Source: Roseivirga sp. UBA6061
GTDB taxonomy: Bacteria > Bacteroidota > Bacteroidia > Cytophagales > Cyclobacteriaceae
Assembly (NCBI GenBank): GCA_002427745.1
Contig: DIYF01000147.1
Span: 62,001-126,000 of the forward strand
Length of the DNA: 64,000 bases
Direction of reading: 5' to 3'
Shown piece by piece: positions 1-8,223 of the stretch; the stretch's first letter is position 1, and each line of letters begins with the position of its first letter. A model generated the notes under the pieces. The model searched no databases, was not told the DNA's origin, and was given only the letters and a program-made list of their open reading frames with translations. The position numbers were made by a program, and so were the translations under genes.

Positions 1-180
1 GACAAATGTCAGTTTTTTTTATGTGGCTATATCATCACGCTGATTGATCACTGTCAACGTTTAGTGACAACTTCGGGGCTACATTTGTCATGTGGAAAAG
101 TTCAAAGGTATATCAGATGTAACAGCGGGGCGACCTCCTTTTTTTGATACCTGGGGATGGCTAAAGTTGAATTTTGAGAT

Positions 181-206
181 AATTAAGGATGTTTTTATCC
201 TTAATT
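181..206. promoter_or_regulatory. Perfect inverted repeat upstream of the Rrf2 gene, candidate operator
   Basis: Two 10-base arms, AATTAAGGAT and ATCCTTAATT, flank a 6-base centre (191-196). The inner part is AAGGAT-N6-ATCCTT. The site lies just before the Rrf2 coding region, and a related site with the same 6-base spacing (AAGGAT-N6-ATCC) lies at 683-698 before the next gene. Autorepression by the Fe-S regulator is the simplest reading, but this is inference; the repeat could also act as an RNA hairpin. Confidence 0.6.
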
Positions 207-243
207 ATTGTTGCTTACCTTCATGGCGACAAAACGTGATATT

Positions 244-666
244 ATGTTTTCTAAGGCCTGTCAATATGCTATCAAGGTTATGATATTTATAGCCTCAAAT
301 CAGAAAGAAGGAAACCGTACAGGGTTGAAAGAGATAGTGGCAGCTCTGGGTTCTCCTGAGGCCTTTACGGCCAAGGTATTGCAACAGCTGGTAAGAGGAG
401 GTTTACTTGAATCTTACCGAGGTCCGAGTGGAGGGTTTGTGCTACGAGATAATAAACCTGTGTTGATCTATGATGTAGTACAGGTGATAGACGGCAGGCA
501 ACTTATGGAAGAGTGTGTCCTGGGGTTGCCTGAGTGTTCTGGGGAAAACCCCTGTCCGGTTCATGAGAAGTTTACAGGGATAAGAGCCCGACTGAAGGAG
601 ACACTTATGTCGACAGCGGTAAGCGATCCATCGCTCCTGAAAGGGAGTTTTAAATCAGGTAGGTAA
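244..666 (+). CDS. Rrf2-family transcriptional regulator with Fe-S-type cysteines
   Basis: A winged-helix regulator of the Rrf2 family (IscR/NsrR type), about 140 residues, which is the usual size. The chosen start gives MFSKACQYAIKVMIF, the standard Rrf2 N-terminus; upstream in-frame starts at 208 (TTG) and 223 are possible, but 208 and 223 sit against the inverted repeat. Near the end of the dimerisation helix three cysteines form C-x6-C-x5-C, as expected for ligands of a [2Fe-2S] or [4Fe-4S] cluster. The gene heads the nos cluster, so it is probably the NO- or redox-responsive regulator of nitrous oxide reduction. Two AAGGAT-N6-ATCC sites, upstream of itself and of the cytochrome gene, are its likely targets. 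Family assignment is firm; the signal and targets are inferred. Confidence 0.88.
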   Translation: MFSKACQYAIKVMIFIASNQKEGNRTGLKEIVAALGSPEAFTAKVLQQLVRGGLLESYRGPSGGFVLRDNKPVLIYDVVQVIDGRQLMEECVLGLPECSGENPCPVHEKFTGIRARLKETLMSTAVSDPSLLKGSFKSGR

Positions 667-682
667 AAAATTTAGAATAAAT

Positions 683-698
683 AAGGATATAATGATCC
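683..698. promoter_or_regulatory. Second AAGGAT-N6-ATCC site, before the cytochrome c gene
   Basis: AAGGAT (683-688), six bases, ATCC (695-698). It repeats the arrangement of the perfect site at 185-202, with the last two bases of the right arm changed. It overlaps the upstream alternative ATG (692) of the cytochrome gene, which favours the start at 716. Candidate Rrf2 operator controlling the nos structural genes. Confidence 0.45.
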
Positions 699-715
699 GA
701 AAATCTTTAATAGAC

Positions 716-1189
716 ATGAAAACATCAAACATCAAACACGTATTCAGGTCACTGTTACTATTGGCTATCACTTTGAGTGTAGTAGCCTGTGGCCCCTCCG
801 CTGAAGAAAAGGAGAAAAGAGACAAGATCAAGGAGCAGATAGCCGCTTCCAAAGACCCTATGCAGAATAAGGGGATTGGTCCGGTGAAATCACTGACGCT
901 AGGGCCGATTGACGAGGCTATGGCTGAGGAAGGCAGGGAACTCTTTGAATCACTTTGTACTGCCTGTCATAAAACTGATAAGAAGTTTATCGGGCCCTCA
1001 CCCAAAGACATACTTGACCGGAGATCACCGGAATGGGTGATGAACATGATTCTGAACCCACAGGAGATGGTCGAGAAAGACCCGATTGCCAAACAGCTTC
1101 TGATAGAGGCCAATGGGGCTCCGATGGCTAATCAAAGCCTTACTGAAGAACAAGCAAGGAAGATTCTGGAGTATTTCAGAACCCTCTGA
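716..1189 (+). CDS. Lipoprotein c-type cytochrome of the nos operon
   Basis: Small monohaem cytochrome c, 157 residues from the ATG at 716. The N-terminus is a lipoprotein signal ending SVVAC at C25, so the protein should be membrane-anchored on the periplasmic side. The haem site is CTACH (C81, C84, H85), and M137 in the GAPM stretch is the likely distal ligand. It lies between the Rrf2 regulator and the fasciclin and nosZ genes, which suggests that it passes electrons to NosZ, as NosC-type cytochromes do in clade II clusters. An in-frame ATG at 692 has an AAGGA-like element before it and would add eight residues, but it would place a poor extension before the signal peptide. The electron-donor role is inferred from context. 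Confidence 0.88.
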   Translation: MKTSNIKHVFRSLLLLAITLSVVACGPSAEEKEKRDKIKEQIAASKDPMQNKGIGPVKSLTLGPIDEAMAEEGRELFESLCTACHKTDKKFIGPSPKDILDRRSPEWVMNMILNPQEMVEKDPIAKQLLIEANGAPMANQSLTEEQARKILEYFRTL

Positions 1190-1211
1190 TATCGATATTA
1201 AACTAACGGCT

Positions 1212-1787
1212 ATGAAAAGAATTTTGAACACTCTGTTTCTGCTGCTGATGGGTACACTAGTCATCTGTGCCTGTAGTAGCGGAAGTGAAACGCAAGGCGG
1301 TGAGGTAACGACAACTGCCACCTCTCACCCCAAAGGACAAGCTTCTGTAGAAGACGATGTCTCGGATAAGAACATTTTGCAGGTAGCTGCAGGTTCTGAT
1401 ATACATACGACTCTGGTAGCTGCGGTTCAGGCAGCAGAGATTGAGCACGTGCTGGTAAACGCAGGGCCCTTGACGGTTTTTGCACCTGTTAACGATGCTT
1501 TTGATGCACTACCTGTCGGTACTGTAGAGAATCTCCTTAAGCCGGAAAACAAAGCCGACCTGGCCGTCATTCTCACCCGTCATGCAGCTCCCGGCTCCTT
1601 TGATGAAGAGGGACTCAGGCGGGAGGCCAGAAAGGGAAGAAAGATTTATATGGCTACCGGTGACTACCTCGAAGTAAAGGTTGAGGGAGACGAAATCTGG
1701 GTGGCAGGGGCCAAAGTGATTGGCACAATCCAGACCTCCAACGGCATCATCAATGTAGTCGACAAAGTCATTTTACCATCAAACTAG
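1212..1787 (+). CDS. Fasciclin (FAS1) domain lipoprotein
   Basis: About 191 residues. The start at 1212 gives MKRILNTLFLL, a lipoprotein signal with a cysteine in VICAC; the longer frame from 1113 runs inside the cytochrome gene and is rejected. After a short linker there is one FAS1 domain with its two hallmark boxes, the H1-like stretch TVFAPVNDAFDALP and the H2-like ending NGIINVVDKVILP. FAS1 domains mediate adhesion or protein-protein contact, so this may be a periplasmic scaffold. It sits between the cytochrome and nosZ genes with only 22- and 18-base gaps, so it is part of the same transcript. A role in NosZ assembly or electron transfer is guesswork. Confidence 0.88.
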   Translation: MKRILNTLFLLLMGTLVICACSSGSETQGGEVTTTATSHPKGQASVEDDVSDKNILQVAAGSDIHTTLVAAVQAAEIEHVLVNAGPLTVFAPVNDAFDALPVGTVENLLKPENKADLAVILTRHAAPGSFDEEGLRREARKGRKIYMATGDYLEVKVEGDEIWVAGAKVIGTIQTSNGIINVVDKVILPSN

Positions 1788-1805
1788 CAACCAAATTACA
1801 GACCA

Positions 1806-3764
1806 ATGAAAAGGAATTTTAAATATATAACGGGCGTACTCCTGGTGATCTCATTGATTGCGTTTGTGCGCTGCCAAAGCAGTAACCAGGGAGGTGCACT
1901 GGGGGGCGATGTAGCCCAGAAAGTATATGTAGCTCCCGGTGAGCATGACGAGTTCTATGCTCTCGTGTCCGGTGGCTTCAGCGGTCAGTTGGCCGTGTAC
2001 GGACTTCCATCGGGGAGACTTTTTCGTGTAGTACCTGTGTTCTCAGTAGATGCAGAAAAAGCTTATGGTTTTAATGAAGAAACCAAGCCTATGCTGAACA
2101 CTTCGCATGGCTTCATTCCATGGGATGATGCTCACCACCCGGATATCTCTCAAACCAACGGAGAGCTTGATGGCAGATGGGTATTTATCAACGGGAATAA
2201 CACACCCCGTATTGCAAGAATCAGCCTCTCAACCTTTGAAACAGAAGAAATCATAGAGTTACCAAATAGTGCAGGTAACCACAGCTCATCTTTTGTAACC
2301 GAAAACACGGAATATGTAGTGGCAGGAACCCGCTTCTCCGTGCCCGTACCTCAGCAGGATATTTCTATCGAAGAGTACAAGGGTAAGTTTAAAGGCGCCA
2401 TGTCTTTTATCAAGGTTGACCAGGAAACAGGTCATATGGATCTTTCATTTCAGATTATGATGCCGGGCTTCAACTATGACCTGGCACACCCTGGCAGAGG
2501 TAAGTCTCATGGCTGGATGTTCTTTTCAACCTATAATACAGAAGAAGCCAATTCGCTGCTTGAGGTTAACGCCTCCCAGAATGACAAAGACTTTATCGCA
2601 GCTATTAACTGGAAAAAGGCAGAGGAACTGATCGCTGCCGGTGAATTCACTACCATGCCATCAGAATATGCTCATAATATTTATGATGAGTCAACCCATA
2701 CAGCTACTTCTACCATTAAGAAAGAGGTACGAGTGATTGATCCTTCAAAACATCCGGGGCTGGTATACTTCCTGCCTACCCCCAAGTCACCACATGGTTG
2801 TGATGTAGATCCTACAGGTGAGTACATCATTGGTAGTGGTAAGCTGGCCGCAGCATTGACAGCTCACTCTTTTACCAACATGCTGGATGCGATAAAGAAT
2901 GAAAAGTTTGACGGTGAAGCCTACGGCATTCCTATTCTCAACTATGATGACATCGTAGCAGGAGTAGTGCAGCAAGCCGGCCTCGGGCCGTTGCACACAG
3001 AGTTTGATGGTAAGGGCAATGCGTATACTACATTCTTCATTAGTTCTGAAGTGGTGAAATGGAAGTTAGGAACCTGGGAAGTACTCGACCGTCAGCCTAC
3101 TTATTACTCTGTCGGTCACCTGATGATTCCGGGTGGTAATTCCAGAAAGCCTTTTGGTAAGTATGTGCTGGCCATGAACAAGATCACCAAAGACCGTTAT
3201 CTGCCTACAGGTCCTGAACTGACGCAATCAGCTCAGCTATACGATATATCCGGAGAGAAAATGGAGCTGTTACTGGACTTCCCTACGGTGGGTGAGCCAC
3301 ACTACGCAGCAGGTATTCCGGCAGATCTGATCAAACCACGGCAGACAAAAATCTATAAGCTGGAAGATAACCAGCATCCCTTTGTGGCCAGAAGTGAGAA
3401 AGAGACTAAGGTGGTCAGAGAAGGTAACGAGGTGCACATCTACATGACTACAATCAGGAGCCACTTTGCCCCGGATAATATCGAGGGCATCAAAGTGGGA
3501 GACAAGGTGTATTTCCACGTGACCAATCTGGAGCAGGACTATGATGTGCCTCATGGTATCAGTATGATCGGAGCACAGACTTCTGAGTTACTGATCATGC
3601 CGGGACAAACAGAGACTTTCATCTGGGAACCTAAGAAGGTAGGGGTTTGGCCATTCTATTGTACCGACTTCTGCTCTGCACTTCACCAGGAAATGCAAGG
3701 TTATGTGAGGGTTTCACCGAAGGGTTCTAACGTGCCTTTGAAGTGGACACTTGATGGTGAATAA
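1806..3764 (+). CDS. nosZ: Nitrous oxide reductase, clade II (Sec-exported)
   Basis: Copper enzyme that reduces N2O to N2 in the periplasm. 652 residues, a normal length. The signal peptide is Sec-like without twin arginines, the mark of clade II; C23 could carry lipid, but the preceding arginine is unusual for a lipobox. The seven-bladed N-terminal domain shows the expected CuZ histidines: H110-H111 (AHHPD), H228 or H235, H330 (PHGCD), H397 (GPLHTEF), H438 (VGHLM) and H499 (EPHYAAG). The C-terminal cupredoxin domain has the CuA ligands H583 and C619-x3-C623-x3-H627-x2-M630. All metal ligands appear present, so the enzyme should be functional. A strong hairpin lies just after the stop codon. 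Confidence 0.97.
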   Translation: MKRNFKYITGVLLVISLIAFVRCQSSNQGGALGGDVAQKVYVAPGEHDEFYALVSGGFSGQLAVYGLPSGRLFRVVPVFSVDAEKAYGFNEETKPMLNTSHGFIPWDDAHHPDISQTNGELDGRWVFINGNNTPRIARISLSTFETEEIIELPNSAGNHSSSFVTENTEYVVAGTRFSVPVPQQDISIEEYKGKFKGAMSFIKVDQETGHMDLSFQIMMPGFNYDLAHPGRGKSHGWMFFSTYNTEEANSLLEVNASQNDKDFIAAINWKKAEELIAAGEFTTMPSEYAHNIYDESTHTATSTIKKEVRVIDPSKHPGLVYFLPTPKSPHGCDVDPTGEYIIGSGKLAAALTAHSFTNMLDAIKNEKFDGEAYGIPILNYDDIVAGVVQQAGLGPLHTEFDGKGNAYTTFFISSEVVKWKLGTWEVLDRQPTYYSVGHLMIPGGNSRKPFGKYVLAMNKITKDRYLPTGPELTQSAQLYDISGEKMELLLDFPTVGEPHYAAGIPADLIKPRQTKIYKLEDNQHPFVARSEKETKVVREGNEVHIYMTTIRSHFAPDNIEGIKVGDKVYFHVTNLEQDYDVPHGISMIGAQTSELLIMPGQTETFIWEPKKVGVWPFYCTDFCSALHQEMQGYVRVSPKGSNVPLKWTLDGE

Positions 3765-3774
3765 CCTTGATCAA

Positions 3775-3807
3775 TGGCAGGCGGCTTTGTCTAGTGGCTG
3801 CCTGCCA
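3775..3807 (+). promoter_or_regulatory. Intercistronic hairpin after nosZ
   Basis: Arms TGGCAGGCGGC (3775-3785) and GCTGCCTGCCA (3797-3807) form an 11-bp stem with one G-T pair and an 11-base loop. No T tract follows, so it is not a classical terminator. A stem of this kind between a highly expressed gene and its accessory genes may protect the 3' end of nosZ mRNA or damp read-through. Confidence 0.65.
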
Positions 3808-3842
3808 GATTGAATCATCAAACACCTAAAAAACCCTGAATC

Positions 3843-4475
3843 ATGAAAAAATCTAAGCTATTGATGATCGTAGGAGCATTGCTTCTCCTTGGCTTGTTCT
3901 TCCTGCCTCTGTGGAATATCACGCTGGAAGCCCCCCAGTATCCTGACGCTATTGGCATGGATATCTACATCGACCGATTTGAAGATGCCAACCCAAACGA
4001 CATCAAGAATATTAACATCATGAATCACTATGTGGGTATGGAAGATATCCCGGAAACCATTCCTGAGTTCTCCATTTTTCCGAAAGTGATACTGGGTATG
4101 GTTGCACTGGGGGTAGTCTTTGGCTTCATAGGAAGCAGGAAACTGTACACGACCTGGTTTGTGATTATGATCATCCTCGGATCCATTGGCATGTATGATT
4201 TCTATCAATGGGAGTATGACTACGGACATAACCTGAAGGAAACCGCTGCCATTAAGTTTACCACACCAGACGGTGAGCCGATGGCGTACCAGCCACCACT
4301 TATCGGAAGTAAAATGATCCTCAATTTCAAAGCGATATCAATGCCTCGAATAGGTGCCTATATGATGTTTCTGGGAATGGGACTCTCCTTGGCAGCCTCC
4401 TTTCAACACAAAAAAGAAAATGGAAATGACAAAGCTCCGAAACCTGATGCGGCAGGCAGGCCTGCTGTGGTGTAG
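3843..4475 (+). CDS. NosB-like polytopic membrane protein of the nos cluster
   Basis: 210 residues. An N-terminal membrane segment (about 5-25) is followed by a polar, probably periplasmic stretch containing LPLWNITLEAPQYP and NHYVGM, then hydrophobic segments near 82-98, 103-118 and 160-180, and a Lys-rich cytoplasmic tail. Membrane proteins of this layout directly follow nosZ in many clade II clusters, where they are called NosB; their biochemical role is unknown. The tail overlaps the start of nosL by 56 bases, indicating translational coupling. The assignment rests on position, topology and the EAPQYP/NHYVGM pattern rather than on catalytic residues. Confidence 0.65.
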   Translation: MKKSKLLMIVGALLLLGLFFLPLWNITLEAPQYPDAIGMDIYIDRFEDANPNDIKNINIMNHYVGMEDIPETIPEFSIFPKVILGMVALGVVFGFIGSRKLYTTWFVIMIILGSIGMYDFYQWEYDYGHNLKETAAIKFTTPDGEPMAYQPPLIGSKMILNFKAISMPRIGAYMMFLGMGLSLAASFQHKKENGNDKAPKPDAAGRPAVV

Positions 4476-4887
4476 TCTGACCTTTATCCTGATATCCTGT
4501 GAGGTGAGCCCTCAGGAGATTCATTATGGTGCCGATGCCTGTCACTATTGTAAAATGACCATTGTGGACACCCGACATGCGGCCCAATTGGTGACTGAGA
4601 AGGGTAAAGCCTTTAAATATGATGCCATCGAGTGTATGCTCAACCACAAAGCCAACTGGGATCAGACGGCTATCAAATTCCATCTGGTGGCGGATTATAA
4701 TAATCCGAAAATACTGATTGATGCTACCAAGGCACATTACCTGGTGAGTGAATCCATTCCCAGCCCTATGGGGGCTTTCCTGTCTGCTTTTGAAGATGAG
4801 CAGAAAATAGTAAAGATCAGAACAGAAAAAGGAGGCGAAACCTACTCATGGGAGAGCCTTCTCAAAAAATTTGACTTAAAAAAATAA
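4420..4887 (+). CDS. nosL: NosL copper-binding lipoprotein
   Basis: 155 residues. The lipoprotein signal ends at C27 (ILISC), placing the protein on the periplasmic face. The copper site is C41-x2-C44-x-M46 (CHYCKM), the NosL signature for Cu(I). The rest shows the conserved family features FKYDAIECM and the SPMGAFLSAFED stretch. NosL delivers copper for assembly of the CuZ centre of NosZ. It starts inside the preceding gene and ends three bases before the next one, which encodes a second NosL domain. Assignment is firm. Confidence 0.93.
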   Translation: MEMTKLRNLMRQAGLLWCSLTFILISCEVSPQEIHYGADACHYCKMTIVDTRHAAQLVTEKGKAFKYDAIECMLNHKANWDQTAIKFHLVADYNNPKILIDATKAHYLVSESIPSPMGAFLSAFEDEQKIVKIRTEKGGETYSWESLLKKFDLKK

Positions 4888-4890
4888 GTT

Positions 4891-6276
4891 ATGAAAAGGC
4901 TATTAATACTCTGCCTCACCCTGATAACGCTATCAGTAGAGGCACAAGAGAAAATACGTTTCGGAAAAGATCAATGCGCTTTTTGTGGCATGACGATCAG
5001 AGATCCGTTACACGCTGCACTCGCAGTAGATAAGGAAGGGACTACCTATAAATTTGATGCGGTAGAAGGCCTGATCAATTTTCTTAAAGAACACAGTGAG
5101 GCTGATTTCGACCAGTTGTTGATTGCCGATTACGCTCACAAAGGAGCATGGGCTGAAGCTCAGTCCTCCACTTTCCTGATCTCAAAAAAGATCGCCAGCC
5201 CGATGGGAGCCTTTTTATCGGTCTTTGCTGATAAAGCAGATGCAGAAAAGGTATTGAAGAAAAAAGGAGGAGGCATCTACAATTGGGAAGAGATCAAACG
5301 GAAATTCAAGGATTCACGCTTTGGCCTTTCAGATCACAGACATGATCACCACCGTCCTGACGGACAGGCTCCCATAGGAGTCATGGGTGATCACTTGCAT
5401 CCCAAAGGTGGTATTATGGGAAGTTTCCGTTACATGCGGATGGATATGGACGGCTACCTGCAGAGCAACCAGAATATAGAGTCTTCTCAAATACTCAGTA
5501 ATTATATGGTAGCGCCACAAAACATGACCATGGATATGTACATGTTCGGACTGATGTACGCTCCTTCATACCGCGTGACGCTGATGCTGATGCAGAACTA
5601 CGTGCAGAACGAGATGGACTTGGTGACGCGTATGGGTATGAATTTTTCCACAAAGAGTGCCGGTCCTGGAGACATGAAGCTGAGTGCGCTGATCGGACTG
5701 GGTGAATGGAAGGACAAGAGTCTGCATTTAAATACAGGTATAAGCCTTCCGGTGGGGAGTGTTGTCGAACGAGGCCCGACTCCCATGGGGGACAATATGA
5801 AAATGCCTTACCCCATGCAGTTGGGTAGTGGTACTTATGATATGATGCTCGGAGCTACTTTCCAGGGAAAGGCTTCAAAGCATTCCTGGGGAATACAGCA
5901 GATCAACACACTCCGAAGTGGCAGAAATAGCGAAGGCTATCGCCTGGGGAGTGAGTTCAGGGCCAATGCATGGGTAGCATACAGGCTTTTACAAAATGTG
6001 AGTTTCTCTTTCAGGCTGGAGGGAACAAAGCAAAACGGTATACAAGGCATAGATGTTGAACTCAACCCTATGATGGTGCCAACAGCCAGTATTAATAACT
6101 CCGGCTTTGAAAGACTTCGTTCTTATGTAGGAGCCAATATTGCCATGGCTCAAAGTGGCTGGCTCGAAAACTTTAAGCTGGGCCTGGAAGTGGGGACTCC
6201 CATCATAAACAAAGTTCGGGGCATGCAAATGGATGAGAATTACCTGTTTCAGGTAGGACTAAGATATTCACACTGA
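4891..6276 (+). CDS. NosL domain fused to a Met/His-rich barrel-like domain
   Basis: 461 residues with a Sec signal (about 1-19). Residues 20-140 are a second NosL domain with C29-x2-C32-x-M34 (CAFCGM), FKFDAVEGL-like and ASPMGAFLSVF motifs. After a linker rich in histidine (DHRHDHHRPDG) comes a domain of about 310 residues that starts GVMGDHLHPKGGIM, contains many methionines (MRMDMDG, MTMDMYMFGLMY, MGDNMKMPYPMQ) and shows alternating polar/hydrophobic strands ending in an aromatic-rich terminus, as in MetA-type outer-membrane barrels. It lies between nosL and nosD and shares the stop/start overlap TGATG with nosD. The layout suggests copper uptake or sequestration coupled to NosL-type delivery. 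The NosL half is certain; barrel and role are inferred. Confidence 0.85.
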   Translation: MKRLLILCLTLITLSVEAQEKIRFGKDQCAFCGMTIRDPLHAALAVDKEGTTYKFDAVEGLINFLKEHSEADFDQLLIADYAHKGAWAEAQSSTFLISKKIASPMGAFLSVFADKADAEKVLKKKGGGIYNWEEIKRKFKDSRFGLSDHRHDHHRPDGQAPIGVMGDHLHPKGGIMGSFRYMRMDMDGYLQSNQNIESSQILSNYMVAPQNMTMDMYMFGLMYAPSYRVTLMLMQNYVQNEMDLVTRMGMNFSTKSAGPGDMKLSALIGLGEWKDKSLHLNTGISLPVGSVVERGPTPMGDNMKMPYPMQLGSGTYDMMLGATFQGKASKHSWGIQQINTLRSGRNSEGYRLGSEFRANAWVAYRLLQNVSFSFRLEGTKQNGIQGIDVELNPMMVPTASINNSGFERLRSYVGANIAMAQSGWLENFKLGLEVGTPIINKVRGMQMDENYLFQVGLRYSH

Positions 6277-7535
6277 TGAGGTTAAGAAATCTCGCAATCT
6301 TATATTTCTTAATACTCCCATTTTTTGTCCGGGCTTCACCGGTTGCTACCATACGGGTATGTAAAGACTGTGAGGTCCGGACCATTACTCAGGGCCTTGA
6401 AGCAGCTTCGGCCCACGATACTGTGCTCATTGAGAAGGGTACTTATGAAGGTGTAGCCCTTGAGATCAGGAAACCTGTTACACTGATGGGGAAGGAAGGA
6501 GCCATACTGGACGGAAAGAGTCAAAGTTACATTCTCAGAATACTCAGTGACAGCGTGAATGTTTCCGGGTTGACACTTATCAATGCAGGCAGAAGCTATA
6601 CCAGGGATTATGCCGCCATCTACCTTTCCAGGGTGAAACACTTTTCCATCATCAATAATGTTATCAGAGACCCCTTCTTCGGTATTCTTATAGAAAAATC
6701 ACATAAAGGAATCATATCAGGCAATCTGGTTACCAGCAATCGGATAAGAGAAGATGATTCCGGAAACGGAGTACATGCCTGGCACTGCTCCGGACTGACT
6801 ATCCGTAATAATGAACTCAGTGGTCTCCGTGATGGCATCTACCTGGAGTTTGTTGAACAAAGCAGCATTGAAGACAATAACAGCCATAACAACATTCGAT
6901 ACGGTTTGCATTTTATGTTTTCCAATCACGATAAATACCTGAGGAATATTTTCAGAGAAAATGGAGCAGGTGTGGCAGTGATGTTCTCAAAGTTTATCGA
7001 AATGAAAGAAAACCGCTTTGTGCAGAACTGGGGTACGGCTTCCTATGGCTTGCTATTGAAAGAAATCTATGATGCTGAAGTAGAAGGCAACACTTTCCAC
7101 GAGAATACTATAGGAATTTTCATTGAAGGGTCTACACGCATCAACTATACTGGTAACCACCTGGAGCGCAACGGTTGGGCAATTAAGGTTAGTGGCGGTT
7201 GTTATCTGAACATTTTTTCAGCCAACAATTTCCTGAGTAACTCATTTGATGTGAGCTACAATACCAAAATGAATGACAACCGTTTCGAAGGTAACTATTG
7301 GAGTGGATATAGCGGATATGACATCGATAAAGATGGAGTGGGAGATGTGCCTTATAGGCCAGTGAAGTTATTCTCTTATATAGTTAACAAGACCCCGGAG
7401 AATATCATTCTTCTCAGAAGTCTCTTTGTTGATATCATCAACTTTTCTGAAAAGGTATCTCCTGTGTTTACCCCGGATGATCTTATTGACAATACGCCTG
7501 CCATGAAACGCCTGGATTATGATCAGAATAGATAA
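6276..7535 (+). CDS. nosD: NosD periplasmic copper-processing protein
   Basis: 419 residues with a cleavable signal peptide (about 1-20). The body is a right-handed parallel beta-helix of CASH/NosD repeats, recognisable from recurring N-x-I/F-x2-N turns such as NNVIRD, GNLVTSN, RNNELSG and ENRFVQN, and it ends with the family's NYWSGYSGYDIDKDGVGD motif. NosD works with the NosFY ABC complex in maturation of the CuZ cluster of NosZ. The ATG overlaps the stop of the preceding fusion gene, and the 3' end overlaps nosF by 17 bases, so the genes are tightly coupled. Confidence 0.95.
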   Translation: MRLRNLAILYFLILPFFVRASPVATIRVCKDCEVRTITQGLEAASAHDTVLIEKGTYEGVALEIRKPVTLMGKEGAILDGKSQSYILRILSDSVNVSGLTLINAGRSYTRDYAAIYLSRVKHFSIINNVIRDPFFGILIEKSHKGIISGNLVTSNRIREDDSGNGVHAWHCSGLTIRNNELSGLRDGIYLEFVEQSSIEDNNSHNNIRYGLHFMFSNHDKYLRNIFRENGAGVAVMFSKFIEMKENRFVQNWGTASYGLLLKEIYDAEVEGNTFHENTIGIFIEGSTRINYTGNHLERNGWAIKVSGGCYLNIFSANNFLSNSFDVSYNTKMNDNRFEGNYWSGYSGYDIDKDGVGDVPYRPVKLFSYIVNKTPENIILLRSLFVDIINFSEKVSPVFTPDDLIDNTPAMKRLDYDQNR

Positions 7536-8223
7536 CCTGCACAAGCAATTTGGAAAACTTAAGGTACTTGATGGAGTCACCTTTCAGGTAGAGTCCGGTG
7601 GTGTAGTGGCTGTTCTGGGCCCCAATGGGTCTGGTAAGACGACTATTCTGAAGACTATTCTGGGCATGGTGCTGCCCGATAAAGGAGAAGCTTTTTTTCA
7701 GAGTAATTCTATTCTGAAACAATGGGATTACCGAAAAGAAATAGGTTATCTGCCTCAGATTGCCAGGTTCCCGGAGAATCTCACGGTACAGGAGTTGATT
7801 GATATGGTGAAGAACATCCGGAGTGTAGAGGCTAGCGAAGAGCAACTGATTCAACGATTCGGACTGAAGGGCTTTTTGGACAAAAAACTCAGTAACCTGT
7901 CTGGAGGGACCCGGCAAAAAGTCAATATCGTACTCGCCTTTATGTTTGACAGTCCTCTGCAGATTTTAGATGAGCCTACTGCCGGACTGGACCCCGTGTC
8001 CCTCATTCGGCTAAAAGAACTGATCCGGGAGCAGAAAGAGAAAGGAAAGACACTGCTCATTACCACTCATATCATGAGTCTGGTAGAAGAACTTTCGGAT
8101 GAGATCATCTTTTTGCTGGAAGGGAAAATTTACTTCCAGGGTACAGTTAGTCAATTGCTTGAACAAACGCATCAGGTCAATTTAGAACATGCTATCGCTA
8201 AAATTCTGGAAAACCATGCTTAA
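7519..8223 (+). CDS. nosF: NosF ABC transporter ATP-binding protein
   Basis: 234 residues, a normal size for a single ABC ATPase. Walker A is GPNGSGKTT, the signature is LSGGTRQK, Walker B is LQILDEPTAGLDP, and the H-loop histidine follows in TTHIMS. It powers NosY and contacts NosD to supply the sulfur or copper species needed for the CuZ site. The gene begins inside nosD and its end overlaps the start of nosY by eight bases, the classical nosDFY order. Confidence 0.95.
   Translation: MIRIDNLHKQFGKLKVLDGVTFQVESGGVVAVLGPNGSGKTTILKTILGMVLPDKGEAFFQSNSILKQWDYRKEIGYLPQIARFPENLTVQELIDMVKNIRSVEASEEQLIQRFGLKGFLDKKLSNLSGGTRQKVNIVLAFMFDSPLQILDEPTAGLDPVSLIRLKELIREQKEKGKTLLITTHIMSLVEELSDEIIFLLEGKIYFQGTVSQLLEQTHQVNLEHAIAKILENHA

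Noticed and set aside
92..283. A 63-codon open frame upstream of the Rrf2 gene
   Set aside because: It crosses the perfect inverted repeat and the Rrf2 start in another frame, has no recognisable features, and looks like chance.
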